Positions 1-6,836 of a DNA stretch of 64,000 bases are shown here, piece after piece. The stretch lies in the IMG/VR virus record IMGVR_UViG_3300042453_004282, positions 1 through 64,000 of that record; one strand, written 5' to 3'. The notes under the pieces were generated by a model that had not been told where the DNA came from, ran no database searches, and saw nothing but the letters and a program-made list of their open reading frames with translations. The stretch is from a virus. Each line of letters opens with the position of its first letter. The first letter of the stretch is position 1. Both the position numbers and the translations under genes were made by a program.

Positions 1-1
1 C

Positions 2-526
2 TATACGGTCTTCAACGCGGCCCAGACGGAGGGCTGCGACCTCCCCACCCCCGCACCGCTCCGCACGGTGGAGCCGCTGGACGCGGCGGAGGCGATCATC
101 ACCGGGTGGCAGGACGCGCCGCGCTGGCTGACGGTGGACGGGGACAGCGCCCACTACCGCCCCAGCACCGACACGATCACCCTGCCCCCGCGTGGGCGGT
201 TCGTCTCCCCGGTGGCCTACTACGCCACCGCGTACCACGAGGCGATCCACGCCACCGGCCACAAGAGCCGACTGGCGCGTGACCTCGCCGGGTACGGCCA
301 GCAGTACGCGCAGGAGGAGCTAGTCGCTGAGGTGGGAGCCGCCTTCCTGCTGGCTGAGGTGGGGCTGGACGGGACGGAGGTGCTGGACAACAGCGCCGCC
401 TATGTGCAGGGGTGGGCCAGCCGACTGGGCAGCGACCCCAAGCGGCTGCTGGACGCCGCCAGCGCCGCGCAGAAGGCGGTGGACCACATCCTAGGGGTCC
501 GCTGGGGGGAGGAGGCGGCAGAGTGA
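2..526 (+). CDS. ardC: ArdC-family antirestriction protein, C-terminal zincin domain (5' partial)
   Basis: The frame is already open at the first base, so the start and the N-terminal ssDNA-binding domain lie outside the window. What remains is the metallopeptidase half of ArdC-type proteins. It has the zinc motif HEAIH followed by GH (nt 236-262), then an EELVAE segment with the third acidic residue, and the family-typical NSAAYVQGW stretch near the end. ArdC proteins are known from conjugative plasmids and phages, where they protect incoming DNA against host restriction. Codons end almost always in G or C, like the next five genes and unlike the phage genes after 4.2 kb. A GC-rich hairpin follows the stop. 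Family assignment is firm; the antirestriction role is inferred from the family. Confidence 0.85.
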   Translation, partial: YTVFNAAQTEGCDLPTPAPLRTVEPLDAAEAIITGWQDAPRWLTVDGDSAHYRPSTDTITLPPRGRFVSPVAYYATAYHEAIHATGHKSRLARDLAGYGQQYAQEELVAEVGAAFLLAEVGLDGTEVLDNSAAYVQGWASRLGSDPKRLLDAASAAQKAVDHILGVRWGEEAAE

Positions 527-533
527 GCCGGGA

Positions 534-559
534 GGGGCGGGGGCACAGTCCCCCGCCCC
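534..559 (+). terminator. GC hairpin after ardC, possible terminator
   Basis: A 10-bp perfect stem (GGGGCGGGGG / CCCCCGCCCC) with a 6-nt loop starts 8 nt after the ardC stop. There is no T tract after it, so it is at best a weak or factor-dependent terminator, or a 3' mRNA-protecting hairpin. The next 130 nt up to the first promoter cassette hold nothing I recognise. Confidence 0.35.
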
Positions 560-690
560 ATCCTCACAGGATCGCGCAGGAGCCACGATCCGGCGTCCGG
601 TAAGGGTAGGGGTGCGGTGAGGGGGTCCGGTCGTTCCTAGGCGATTTTAGAGGCATTTACGGGCCTTCAATTTTTTTTGAGAAATCTTCA

Positions 691-783
691 CCGGGGCACT
701 TGACTCCCCCGGAGAAGGGGTTAAGATCAAGGTATGAGGGACGCACACGGCGTCCCTCTCGCACCCTCAGCAGGAGATCCACG
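691..783 (+). promoter_or_regulatory. Promoter-leader cassette 1
   Basis: First of five copies of one cassette. An inverted repeat CCGGGG...CCCCGG (691-712) carries the -35 box in its loop. The promoter is TTGACT (700-705), a 16-bp spacer and TAAGAT (722-727). A leader hairpin follows, GAGGGACGC / GCGTCCCTC (736-758) with loop ACACG, then the ribosome site AGCAGGAGATCC just before the ATG at 784. An A/T-rich stretch at 670-690 lies upstream of the -35 box. Confidence 0.75.
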
Positions 784-1059
784 ATGACCGCCACGGCCAC
801 GCTTCACATCTCTGCGCAGAAGACCCCCGCGATCACCCCAGCGGACATTGGCCGCACCTTCATCTGGCACGGCGACTACATCATCGACACCGACGACGGC
901 ACCCCCACGACCATCACGGGGACGCTGGCGTGGGTTAGCCAGACGGACGACTGGTGCGGGATCATCCCCGACTGGACGCACAGCAGCCCGCAGGGTGCGA
1001 CCACCTACACGGTCTCCATTAGCGGTCTCCACCGAATCGTCATCCGCCGCGCCGACTGA
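784..1059 (+). CDS. Hypothetical protein, cassette gene 1 (91 aa)
   Basis: Small protein of unknown function. The start at 784 is set by the conserved leader: the ribosome site AGGAGAT lies 8-14 nt upstream, as in the sister cassettes, whereas the longer open frame from 700 would run through the promoter. The sequence is rich in Thr and Ile. Its middle (FIWHGDYIIDTDDGTP, then TITGTLAWVS) suggests a small beta-barrel or SH3-like fold with alternating hydrophobic residues, and it ends in a basic IVIRRAD. No membrane segment or signal peptide is seen. Its own strong promoter and position beside ardC suggest an early accessory, perhaps host-takeover, function; that is inference only. Confidence 0.75.
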   Translation: MTATATLHISAQKTPAITPADIGRTFIWHGDYIIDTDDGTPTTITGTLAWVSQTDDWCGIIPDWTHSSPQGATTYTVSISGLHRIVIRRAD

Positions 1060-1080
1060 GAAATTTTCAAAAAATCTTCG

Positions 1081-1171
1081 CCGGGGGCCTTGACTCCCCC
1101 GGAGAAGGGGTTAAGATCCAAGAAGATGGACGCACACGGCGTCCATCGCGACCCGCAGCAAGGAGATCCCG
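1081..1171 (+). promoter_or_regulatory. Promoter-leader cassette 2
   Basis: Second cassette copy. Inverted repeat CCGGGGG / CCCCCGG (1081-1102) with the -35 in its loop; TTGACT (1090-1095), 16-bp spacer, TAAGAT (1112-1117). The leader hairpin GATGGACGC / GCGTCCATC (1125-1147) keeps loop ACACG but has a compensated G-C to T-A change relative to copy 1. The ribosome site AAGGAGATCCCG precedes the ATG at 1172. Confidence 0.75.
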
Positions 1172-1537
1172 ATGCGCACCTTCCGCCGCCTCCATGGCCC
1201 CGCTGGCCTCACCCTCACCCTCGACTGCGCCGAGATCTACCCGGAAGACCCCGGCATGGGCACCCCCGCGCTGGTGGAGGTGGTGAGGGGGCGGACCACC
1301 GCCAGCGGCACCTTCTGGTGCGCCCTCGACACCGGGGAGGTGGACGGGACGGTGGACCTCACCCCCCATCAGCTCCTGTGGCTGAGTGAGCAGCACGACA
1401 CGGTGGAGGCCTTCATCCAGCACTGGACGGCAGAGGCTCGCCGGGAGATGGCCGAGGTGCGCGCCGAGGCTGCCGCCGAGTACGAGGCGCTGACGGCTGG
1501 CATCGACGCCGATCTTGAAGCCAACGGGGAGTGGTAA
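1172..1537 (+). CDS. Hypothetical protein, cassette gene 2 (121 aa)
   Basis: Unrecognised protein. The start at 1172 follows the conserved ribosome site of the cassette. The N-terminal half looks like a beta-rich domain (alternating hydrophobic and polar residues, TTASGTFWCALDTG). The C-terminal half, from about residue 70, is a long amphipathic helix rich in Glu, Ala and Arg (AEARREMAEVRAEAAAEYEA) and probably forms a coiled coil, which points to oligomerisation. No catalytic motif is seen. The gene is under its own promoter copy in the GC-rich block, so it is likely co-regulated with its neighbours but transcribed separately. Confidence 0.72.
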   Translation: MRTFRRLHGPAGLTLTLDCAEIYPEDPGMGTPALVEVVRGRTTASGTFWCALDTGEVDGTVDLTPHQLLWLSEQHDTVEAFIQHWTAEARREMAEVRAEAAAEYEALTAGIDADLEANGEW

Positions 1538-1545
1538 AAAAAATG

Positions 1546-1641
1546 GCCGGGGGGACTTGCGCCCCCCGGCACCCTAGGTTAGGATCCAAGGAGAGGGGCG
1601 ACACTCCGTCGCCCCTCGCGACCCCAGCAGGAGATCCCGCC
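1546..1641 (+). promoter_or_regulatory. Promoter-leader cassette 3
   Basis: Third copy, variant type. Inverted repeat GCCGGGGGG / CCCCCCGGC (1546-1570) with the -35 TTGCGC (1557-1562) starting in its loop; 17-bp spacer; TAGGAT (1580-1585). The leader hairpin has a 10-bp stem GAGGGGCGAC / GTCGCCCCTC (1593-1617) and loop ACTCC instead of ACACG. The ribosome site AGCAGGAGATCC precedes the ATG at 1642. A run of A (1536-1543) lies upstream. Confidence 0.72.
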
Positions 1642-1854
1642 ATGTCCGCACCGACCCGCGCCTTCGACGTGAAGATGCCCCGGACCTTCGCCACCGTCGC
1701 CAACGCCATCAAGGCGGTGGAGCGCACCACCTTTGAGCCGGGGCTGACCTATGTGATCGCCGTGGACGCGCAGGGCCGGTACTTCCCCTGTTTCGTCGGG
1801 GAGTCCGCCGCCCATGTGATCCACCAAGGTTTCGCCGTCATCAGCCGCCGCTGA
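1642..1854 (+). CDS. Hypothetical protein, cassette gene 3 (70 aa)
   Basis: A 70-residue protein of unknown function. The start at 1642 is fixed by the cassette ribosome site. It begins with a basic, hydrophilic stretch (SAPTRAFDVKMPRTFATV) and continues with a beta-like pattern (TYVIAVDAQGRYFPCFVG) ending in ISRR. One cysteine and one histidine only, so no obvious metal site. The short length and private promoter fit an early accessory phage or plasmid gene. No homologue is recognised by eye. Confidence 0.68.
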   Translation: MSAPTRAFDVKMPRTFATVANAIKAVERTTFEPGLTYVIAVDAQGRYFPCFVGESAAHVIHQGFAVISRR

Positions 1855-1876
1855 AAAAAAAAATCCAAAAATCTTC

Positions 1877-1969
1877 TCCGGGGGGCTTGATTCCCCCGGA
1901 GGAGTGGTTAAGATCCAAGGAGAGGGACGCACACGGCGTCCCTCCCGCACCCTCAGCAGGAGATCCACG
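1877..1969 (+). promoter_or_regulatory. Promoter-leader cassette 4
   Basis: Fourth copy. Inverted repeat TCCGGGGG / CCCCCGGA (1877-1900) around the -35 TTGATT (1887-1892); 16-bp spacer; TAAGAT (1909-1914). The leader hairpin GAGGGACGC / GCGTCCCTC (1922-1944) with loop ACACG is identical to copy 1. The ribosome site AGCAGGAGATCC precedes the ATG at 1970. Confidence 0.75.
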
Positions 1970-2503
1970 ATGACCGCTGCCGCTCTGCTCGCCCGCGCCG
2001 CCACCGGCACCCGCATGGTGTCGCTCGTGTACACCACCCGCGAGACTGGCGAGGTGGCGCGCTACCTGATCGTCCCCGGCGCTACGTTGGAGACGCTCTA
2101 CCGCAGGGACGCCGCGTGGCTGGAGCGGGCCTACCGCTTCCTCTCCCGCATCGCCCCGGAGGGGGCCGCGACGGTGGCGGTGGGGCAGGTGCTCGCCAGC
2201 CGCGCCGTGTCGCTGGAGACGCCGGGGGAGAATCCGGCGGCGACCGCCGCCCACGCCTACGACTCCGTGGCGCCGGGGCTGAAGGTCCACCGGGAGAGCG
2301 GTGAGGTCCACGTCTCCGGGGTGCTGGTGGGGAAGGTGGTCCTCACCCCCGGCACTCCCCGCAAGCCGGTGGCCCACCGCACCCCGGTGACCGCCGCGAA
2401 GGCCCGGCTCCGCTACATGGTCCCCAGCGCCAAGTGGCGCCAGTTCCGGCTGGCCGACATGGGCCGGGTGGCGGCAGAGGGGGAGGTGCTGGTGCTGGGC
2501 TGA
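1970..2503 (+). CDS. Hypothetical protein, cassette gene 4 (177 aa)
   Basis: Unrecognised 177-aa protein; the start at 1970 is set by the cassette. The N-terminal part reads as a beta hairpin followed by helices (SLVYTTRETGEVARYLI, then TLETLYRRDAAWLERAYRFL). The middle is Ala/Pro rich, and the C-terminal half is basic (RKPVAHRTPVTAAKARLRYM, KWRQFRLADMG), which could suit nucleic-acid binding. No cysteine pairs or catalytic signature are seen. It stands alone under its own promoter copy. The function is unknown, and the DNA-binding suggestion rests only on charge. Confidence 0.72.
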   Translation: MTAAALLARAATGTRMVSLVYTTRETGEVARYLIVPGATLETLYRRDAAWLERAYRFLSRIAPEGAATVAVGQVLASRAVSLETPGENPAATAAHAYDSVAPGLKVHRESGEVHVSGVLVGKVVLTPGTPRKPVAHRTPVTAAKARLRYMVPSAKWRQFRLADMGRVAAEGEVLVLG

Positions 2504-2512
2504 AAGAAAAAC

Positions 2513-2606
2513 GCCGGGGGGCCTTGCGCCCCCCGGCACCCTAGGTTAGGATCCAAGAAGAGGGGCGCACACGGCGCCCCTCGCAAACGCACCACCGGAG
2601 GCTCAG
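2513..2606 (+). promoter_or_regulatory. Promoter-leader cassette 5
   Basis: Fifth copy, variant type like copy 3. Inverted repeat GCCGGGGGG / CCCCCCGGC (2513-2537); -35 TTGCGC (2524-2529); 17-bp spacer; TAGGAT (2547-2552). The leader hairpin GAGGGGCGC / GCGCCCCTC (2560-2582) with loop ACACG has a compensated A-T to G-C change relative to copy 1. Its ribosome site (CACCGGAGGCTC) differs from the other four copies. Confidence 0.73.
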
Positions 2607-3452
2607 ATGTCCCGCACCGACCTGCACCGCCCCAGCGTCATGATCCCCGCCGACTACGACCTCCTCACGGTCTACTGGTCCGCACGGTACACCCTCGACG
2701 GCGAGTGCATCGACGAGGGGTACGGGATCGACGAGGCGTCGGCCATCATGGCGGACGCCGTCGCCAGCGGCCAGCCGGTCTACGGGTCCATCGGCCGCTG
2801 CGGCTCCTGCGGGGCGCGCTACATCACCGGGGCGCTGTACGAGCACCGCCCCACCGGGGAGCTTCTCAACGTGGGCCACGACTGCGCCGACAAAATGTAC
2901 CTGACCGCCGACTGGACGGCGTCGGAGCTTGCGGCGAAGCGGGCGGCGGACCGCCGCGCTGCTAGCCTCAACCGGCTGCGCCGTGCGGCCGAGGCGGCGG
3001 CGTTTCTCGCGCAGCGTGAGGGGCTGGAAGACGCCCTCACCGCCACCTACACCGGGGGGCGGCAGCACCACATCCTCCGCGATCTCAGCGCCAAGCTCGC
3101 GCAATGGGGGAGCCTGTCGGAGGCGCAGACGGCGCTGGCCTACCGGCTTGCGGAGGAGGTTCGGGAGGCGAACAGCCGCCCCGTTGAGGTGCTGGTGAGC
3201 GCGCCGACTGGCCGGGTGACCATCCGTGGCCGGGTGGTGGGGCTCCGTGCGGTAGAGTCCATGTACGGGGTCACCCTGAAGGCGACCGTGCGGGTGCCGG
3301 TGGACGGGGTGGAGGGCGGCGTGTGGTACTGCTGGCTCACCGTCCCCGGTGGCGCTAGCTGGACGCGGGGGGACACGGTGGCGGTGAAGGCGACCGTGGA
3401 GCGCAGCGACCGGGAGGGCTGGGGCTTCGGCAAGCGCCCCGCCGTCGCCTAG
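2607..3452 (+). CDS. Zinc-ribbon and OB-fold-like phage protein, function unknown (281 aa)
   Basis: Three parts are visible. Residues about 1-55 have no clear motif. At about 60-100 there is a metal-binding-like segment, CGSCGARY followed by GELLNVGHDCADKM; this Cys-x2-Cys plus GHDC arrangement recurs in many phage proteins. A helical, Ala/Arg-rich middle follows (about 105-190), then a C-terminal beta domain (about 195-281) with a GRVTIRGRVVG strand and a GDTVAVKATVERSDRE...GFGKRP tail that resembles OB-fold-like nucleic-acid-binding ends of such proteins. The start is placed 8 nt after a GGAGG site. It is the last cassette gene and is followed directly by a strong terminator. Family resemblance is from memory; the function is not known. 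Confidence 0.72.
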   Translation: MSRTDLHRPSVMIPADYDLLTVYWSARYTLDGECIDEGYGIDEASAIMADAVASGQPVYGSIGRCGSCGARYITGALYEHRPTGELLNVGHDCADKMYLTADWTASELAAKRAADRRAASLNRLRRAAEAAAFLAQREGLEDALTATYTGGRQHHILRDLSAKLAQWGSLSEAQTALAYRLAEEVREANSRPVEVLVSAPTGRVTIRGRVVGLRAVESMYGVTLKATVRVPVDGVEGGVWYCWLTVPGGASWTRGDTVAVKATVERSDREGWGFGKRPAVA

Positions 3453-3458
3453 CCGGGA

Positions 3459-3496
3459 GGGGGGAGGCCAAAGCACCGGCCTCCCCCCTTTTTTTT
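3459..3496 (+). terminator. Strong intrinsic terminator ending the GC-rich gene block
   Basis: An 11-bp perfect stem GGGGGGAGGCC / GGCCTCCCCCC with an 8-nt loop is followed by eight T. It lies 7 nt after the stop of the preceding gene and closes the cassette block. Confidence 0.93.
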
Positions 3497-3518
3497 GTTC
3501 CTGTCTTTTCCGCCGGGT

Positions 3519-3610
3519 GGAACGCGGACGGGGAACGCGGAGGGAAAGCGCGGATGAAAAGCGCGGACGAATGCGCGCAGGAGCCCGCAGGAGCCCGCAG
3601 GAGCGACGAA
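3519..3610. repeat. Short GC-rich direct repeats (origin-flanking region)
   Basis: Two small arrays. Four degenerate copies of GAA(A)GCGCGGA/GAACGCGGA begin near 3519, 3533, 3545 and 3559 (12-14 bp apart). Then three copies of GCAGGAGCCC/GCAGGAGCG follow at 10-bp steps (about 3577-3605). No convincing gene crosses them. They precede the iterons and DnaA boxes and may belong to the same control region. Confidence 0.55.
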
Positions 3611-3723
3611 CGCACCCCCGAAAGGGGGACAACCCCACAACGGGGGGCGAGTCGTTTATAGGGCATTTTAGAGGGATCTGGAAGGGGTGCCGGGATTGTG
3701 ACGCTCAGGGTGGGGGGGATTCG

Positions 3724-3824
3724 TTGCAGGAATCGTGCCACCGTCGCCGCCTTGCAAGGATCATGCCAGCGCCGAGGCTATGCAAGGACCGTGCCACGAG
3801 GCCCTCTGTGCAAGGATCGTGCCA
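3724..3824 (+). repeat. Four 17-bp iterons at exact 28-bp period
   Basis: Copies of TTGCAAGGATCGTGCCA start at 3724, 3752, 3780 and 3808, each 28 bp from the next, with 1-3 differences between copies and unrelated 11-bp spacers. Evenly phased direct repeats next to DnaA boxes are the classic layout of iteron-controlled replication origins bound by a Rep protein. No Rep gene is seen in the window. Protein-coding explanations in either strand are unconvincing. Confidence 0.7.
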
Positions 3825-3832
3825 GACTTTTG

Positions 3833-3958
3833 TGTGGATAACTCTGTGGATAACTCTGTGGATAACTCTGTGGATAACTCTGTGGAAATGTGGATAACTC
3901 TGTGGATAACTCTGTGGAAAACTCGGTGAGAAACGACTATCAAAATGTGGAAATGTGG
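3833..3958. repeat. DnaA-box array (tandem 12-mers TGTGGATAACTC)
   Basis: TGTGGATAA, the exact complement of the E. coli-type DnaA box TTATCCACA, occurs six times: four abutting 12-bp units at 3833-3880, and two more at 3889 and 3901. Near-match TGTGGAAA units lie at 3881, 3913, 3945 and 3951. All six have the same orientation. The array follows the iterons directly and is followed by runs of A and T (about 4050-4220), which could serve as an unwinding region. Together with the iterons it looks like a theta-type replication origin or a DnaA-binding sink. Confidence 0.75.
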
Positions 3959-4221
3959 AAAACTGGGACTCCGGACATCCGCCAGAAGGCGCGGTTAACC
4001 CCCCCACCCCCAATATATGTGGCACGGGGGAATCTTACCGTAGGTCACTGAGGCGCATGGAATTTTTTTTCCGGGGCGAAAAAGGGGCAGGATAGGAAAA
4101 AATCACGATGGAACTCTGAGGATGTTACTGGGCATACCGGGAGAAAAATTTTTTCCGGGGAAAAATCTCCCTATAGGGTCGTCACCTAAATAGTGAGAAC
4201 CCTTTTTTTTTTCTTAATACT
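3959..4221. other. Non-coding junction region, A/T runs
   Basis: No gene is seen here. It holds poly-C (4000-4010), several A or T runs (4051-4058, 4146-4152, 4201-4210), two short GC inverted repeats around TTTTTTCCGGGG, and a weak late-promoter-like CCTAAATAG (about 4186-4194) before the 849-aa gene. The base composition changes from the GC-rich block on the left to the phage-like region on the right across this stretch. Confidence 0.5.
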
Positions 4222-6771
4222 ATGGCCAAATCAGCCTCCACGGATCTGGAACTCATCCAATGTATTGCCTTTGCGGTGAAGGCGTGTAAACAGAAATCGT
4301 TCACGGTGCCCACGACGGTATTTCCCAAGATTGAACGAGTGCGGGGGATGGCCGTTATTGAAGCGCAATTACAGGATAGGAACACGCCCTTTCTCACCTT
4401 CGGGGGGATTACGGTGGCGAAGGAACCGAATGCCGTGGCGGGGATGGGGGCGTCTGAGGCGGATGTGAGCGCCGCGATCACCGCCTCCCGGAATCGGTTC
4501 AAAACCGCAGCCGAGAAGTATGTGGCGCGACCGATTGCGGGGAGACAACCCACGGAGACGGATATTCGAAACGTGTTGGTCTTGGATCCGCAAGCGTATT
4601 TCTATGATTTGGTGAATAACTACGCGGTGGATCTGTCGGATACGTCCTTGCCGAAGCAGCAGGGGGGGTTGGTGTTTTTCTTGGACAAGGACTTGTCCGT
4701 ACAGGTGACGATTCCCCATGGGTTTCCCGTGACCGAGAAACTCTTGCAGATCCTGCCGAAGCGGTATCTGCTCTTGAAAGAGTTGCGTGGCGAGGAGTCC
4801 GCAGAAGTGGCGGCGCTGACCAAACTGGAGACGGCTTACAAAAAACTGGTGAAGGCCGAGGAGCGGCTGGAAGAGGCATTAGCCCCACTCCGGAGCATGG
4901 GGAGAAAGCCGACAAAGGGGCAAACGGACAAGGAAGCAAAGTTGGAGGAGGTGCAGCAACAGATTAAGGAGAATCGACAAGCGGCCACGCCGAAAATGGG
5001 GTACATTCGCATCGTCTCCGGGACGCAGGGGCGGGCAAAGGATTACAGCGCCCTTGTACCCCATCTGCGGCAGAATTTTCCATGGACGCGCATGCTGGGA
5101 AGTTATGCGAAGTACAGTCTCTTTCTGACGAAGGGGGGAGACAAGATGACGATCCCGGCGACGATCCTCAAGACATGGAACACCGGGAAGCTGTTGAAGC
5201 GCGTGGTGGATCTGGAAAATCCGGCAAAGGACTATGTGATCTATGATCAGTCGAGTCCGTTCACGGAGACCGTGAAAAATGAAGCCCTCGCGCACATCTT
5301 GGACAAAATGCAACTCAATGGATTGAACGAGGAACTCTTGTCCCCGGTGGACTTGTTTATCGTCAATCGTCGGATGGAACGCGCCATCATGGACGAGATC
5401 CAGAAGAAAATCACGAACAACGCGGATGTCCTACTGGATTATGTAAACGACACCCCGCAGCAGCCGACGACCTATAAAACCATTCTTCAGCGACATTTTG
5501 ACGCGGACGATCTGGTCGGGGTTTCGTTGAAATTGCCAGAAAAGGTTGGATCGGATCCCTTCATGAAAGTGATGGGGGAATATCGCGGGACGGTCTCACA
5601 GGATTTGGCGAAAAAAACGGATCCGTTCACGCGCTTTTTGATGCACCTGATTCCGTCGAAGATGGATGCGATGATTGACGATTTGATCACGATTCAATTC
5701 GACAAGTTTGACATTAAACCCCAGAAAAAATCATGGTCCTACCCGGTCATCTTTAACTATGATACCATGAAGAAATATGGGTTGCAGAATATGCCCTTCA
5801 AATTGGAATTCTTCTTGATGACATGGGACAAGGCCGGGTTCAACGGCCAATGGGCAAAAAACAACCCGGTGCCGACACCGGGAAACTGGACCGGTGGGTA
5901 TGGGATGACGGCGGCAAACTTCCTCTTTTCCATGTATACCGCCTATGACCCGATTGTGAAGGACTTAGCCGCCATCCGGAAAAAGGCGATGGACGAGACG
6001 CTCCAGATGCTCCTCCGTACCGGGCAAGTGTCACCCGCGACGATGAAGATCCCCACCATACAAGCCGCCCAGCGAGAAGCCGAGCGTCTCTTGTCCGCGC
6101 CCCGTATTATTGGTCGATTTAAGGGGGACGATTCCCCCCCGATCCTGCGTTTCACCCGGTTGGTGGAAGACGCGCAGTTGCGGGACATGGTGACGCGCAT
6201 CGCGGCGCTGGAAGCCGAGGAAGCCATGCTAGAGCGGGAACCCGCAAAAAACCCCGTGACCACCCGGCGCAAGAGTGAAGTGAAAACCTTGCTCAAAGAC
6301 CTGAGAGCCCAGAGAAATAAATCACAAACGAATCGCGGATCTGAAAGCAATACGGATCGCATCTATACGCTCTATCAGGTCCGTGTCATTGAACGCCTCT
6401 TGAGCGAATTGGATACCAGTAAGGCGGGGAAATGGACGGAATTTTTGCGTCAAGAAAATCAACCGCCTCGAAAGGACGGCCCTTTTGCGCGGAAGAGCGT
6501 CTTGGAATATATTGACGCACATTATATCGCGGTCCAGTTTTCATGGTTCCTGCTTCGGGGAGGACGGTCCCAACATCTGGCCCTGAAGAAGAAGTTATTC
6601 TTGTCCGTATTCGGTCTCATCACGAAATCTGGGTATAAGTCCTTTGAGACCTTCACCGATGCGGCGGGAAATCTCCAGACGAAAGACATTCTCCGGGTCG
6701 CGGTCATCACCCCGGATCAAAAACGCGCCTATGCGACCTTCAGTAACGCCCCGTATGTGATGTTCTCATAG
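4222..6771 (+). CDS. Large protein of unknown function (849 aa)
   Basis: Unrecognised. It is mostly hydrophilic, with no signal peptide or clear membrane segment. Charged heptad-like helices suggest coiled coils at about residues 185-253 and again around 650-695. The middle region has a compact aromatic-rich block (KKSWSYPVIFNYDTMKKYG, then KLEFFLMTWDKAGFNGQW). Codon use matches the phage genes to the right, not the GC-rich block to the left. It stands alone between the origin-like region and a strong promoter at 6,776, with only a weak late-promoter-like sequence upstream. The size and coiled coils would suit a virion or scaffold protein, but no domain supports that; treat it as an orphan. 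Confidence 0.8.
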   Translation: MAKSASTDLELIQCIAFAVKACKQKSFTVPTTVFPKIERVRGMAVIEAQLQDRNTPFLTFGGITVAKEPNAVAGMGASEADVSAAITASRNRFKTAAEKYVARPIAGRQPTETDIRNVLVLDPQAYFYDLVNNYAVDLSDTSLPKQQGGLVFFLDKDLSVQVTIPHGFPVTEKLLQILPKRYLLLKELRGEESAEVAALTKLETAYKKLVKAEERLEEALAPLRSMGRKPTKGQTDKEAKLEEVQQQIKENRQAATPKMGYIRIVSGTQGRAKDYSALVPHLRQNFPWTRMLGSYAKYSLFLTKGGDKMTIPATILKTWNTGKLLKRVVDLENPAKDYVIYDQSSPFTETVKNEALAHILDKMQLNGLNEELLSPVDLFIVNRRMERAIMDEIQKKITNNADVLLDYVNDTPQQPTTYKTILQRHFDADDLVGVSLKLPEKVGSDPFMKVMGEYRGTVSQDLAKKTDPFTRFLMHLIPSKMDAMIDDLITIQFDKFDIKPQKKSWSYPVIFNYDTMKKYGLQNMPFKLEFFLMTWDKAGFNGQWAKNNPVPTPGNWTGGYGMTAANFLFSMYTAYDPIVKDLAAIRKKAMDETLQMLLRTGQVSPATMKIPTIQAAQREAERLLSAPRIIGRFKGDDSPPILRFTRLVEDAQLRDMVTRIAALEAEEAMLEREPAKNPVTTRRKSEVKTLLKDLRAQRNKSQTNRGSESNTDRIYTLYQVRVIERLLSELDTSKAGKWTEFLRQENQPPRKDGPFARKSVLEYIDAHYIAVQFSWFLLRGGRSQHLALKKKLFLSVFGLITKSGYKSFETFTDAAGNLQTKDILRVAVITPDQKRAYATFSNAPYVMFS

Positions 6772-6775
6772 CCCC

Positions 6776-6804
6776 TTGACACGCGGCATGGTGGCGTCTA
6801 TATT
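6776..6804 (+). promoter_or_regulatory. sigma70-type promoter before the purA-like gene
   Basis: TTGACA (6776-6781), 17-bp spacer, TATATT (6799-6804); near-consensus. It lies just after the stop of the 849-aa gene and 32 nt before the next ATG, so it should drive the nucleotide and repair gene cluster as an early or host-polymerase promoter. Confidence 0.8.
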
Positions 6805-6836
6805 CGAGGGGATCTTTTATCTGAGGGGTGTTTGGT

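Noticed and set aside
412-603. 63-aa Gly/Arg-rich frame overlapping the ardC end
   Set aside because: Shadow of the GC-rich ardC frame, runs through the hairpin at 534-559.
3724-3824. 28-bp-period repeats as a CRISPR array
   Set aside because: Repeat is only 17 bp with 11-bp spacers, degenerate between copies, and no cas genes are near.
3705-4025. Minus-strand frame encoding repeated His-Arg-Val-Ile (and a plus-strand frame 3517-3897)
   Set aside because: They are translations of the 12-bp DnaA-box repeats and iterons, without a ribosome site or protein-like composition.
4899-6700. Several minus-strand frames of 60-150 codons opposite the 849-aa gene
   Set aside because: No ribosome sites, skewed composition (Arg/Pro/Ser rich), typical shadows of a GC-balanced gene.
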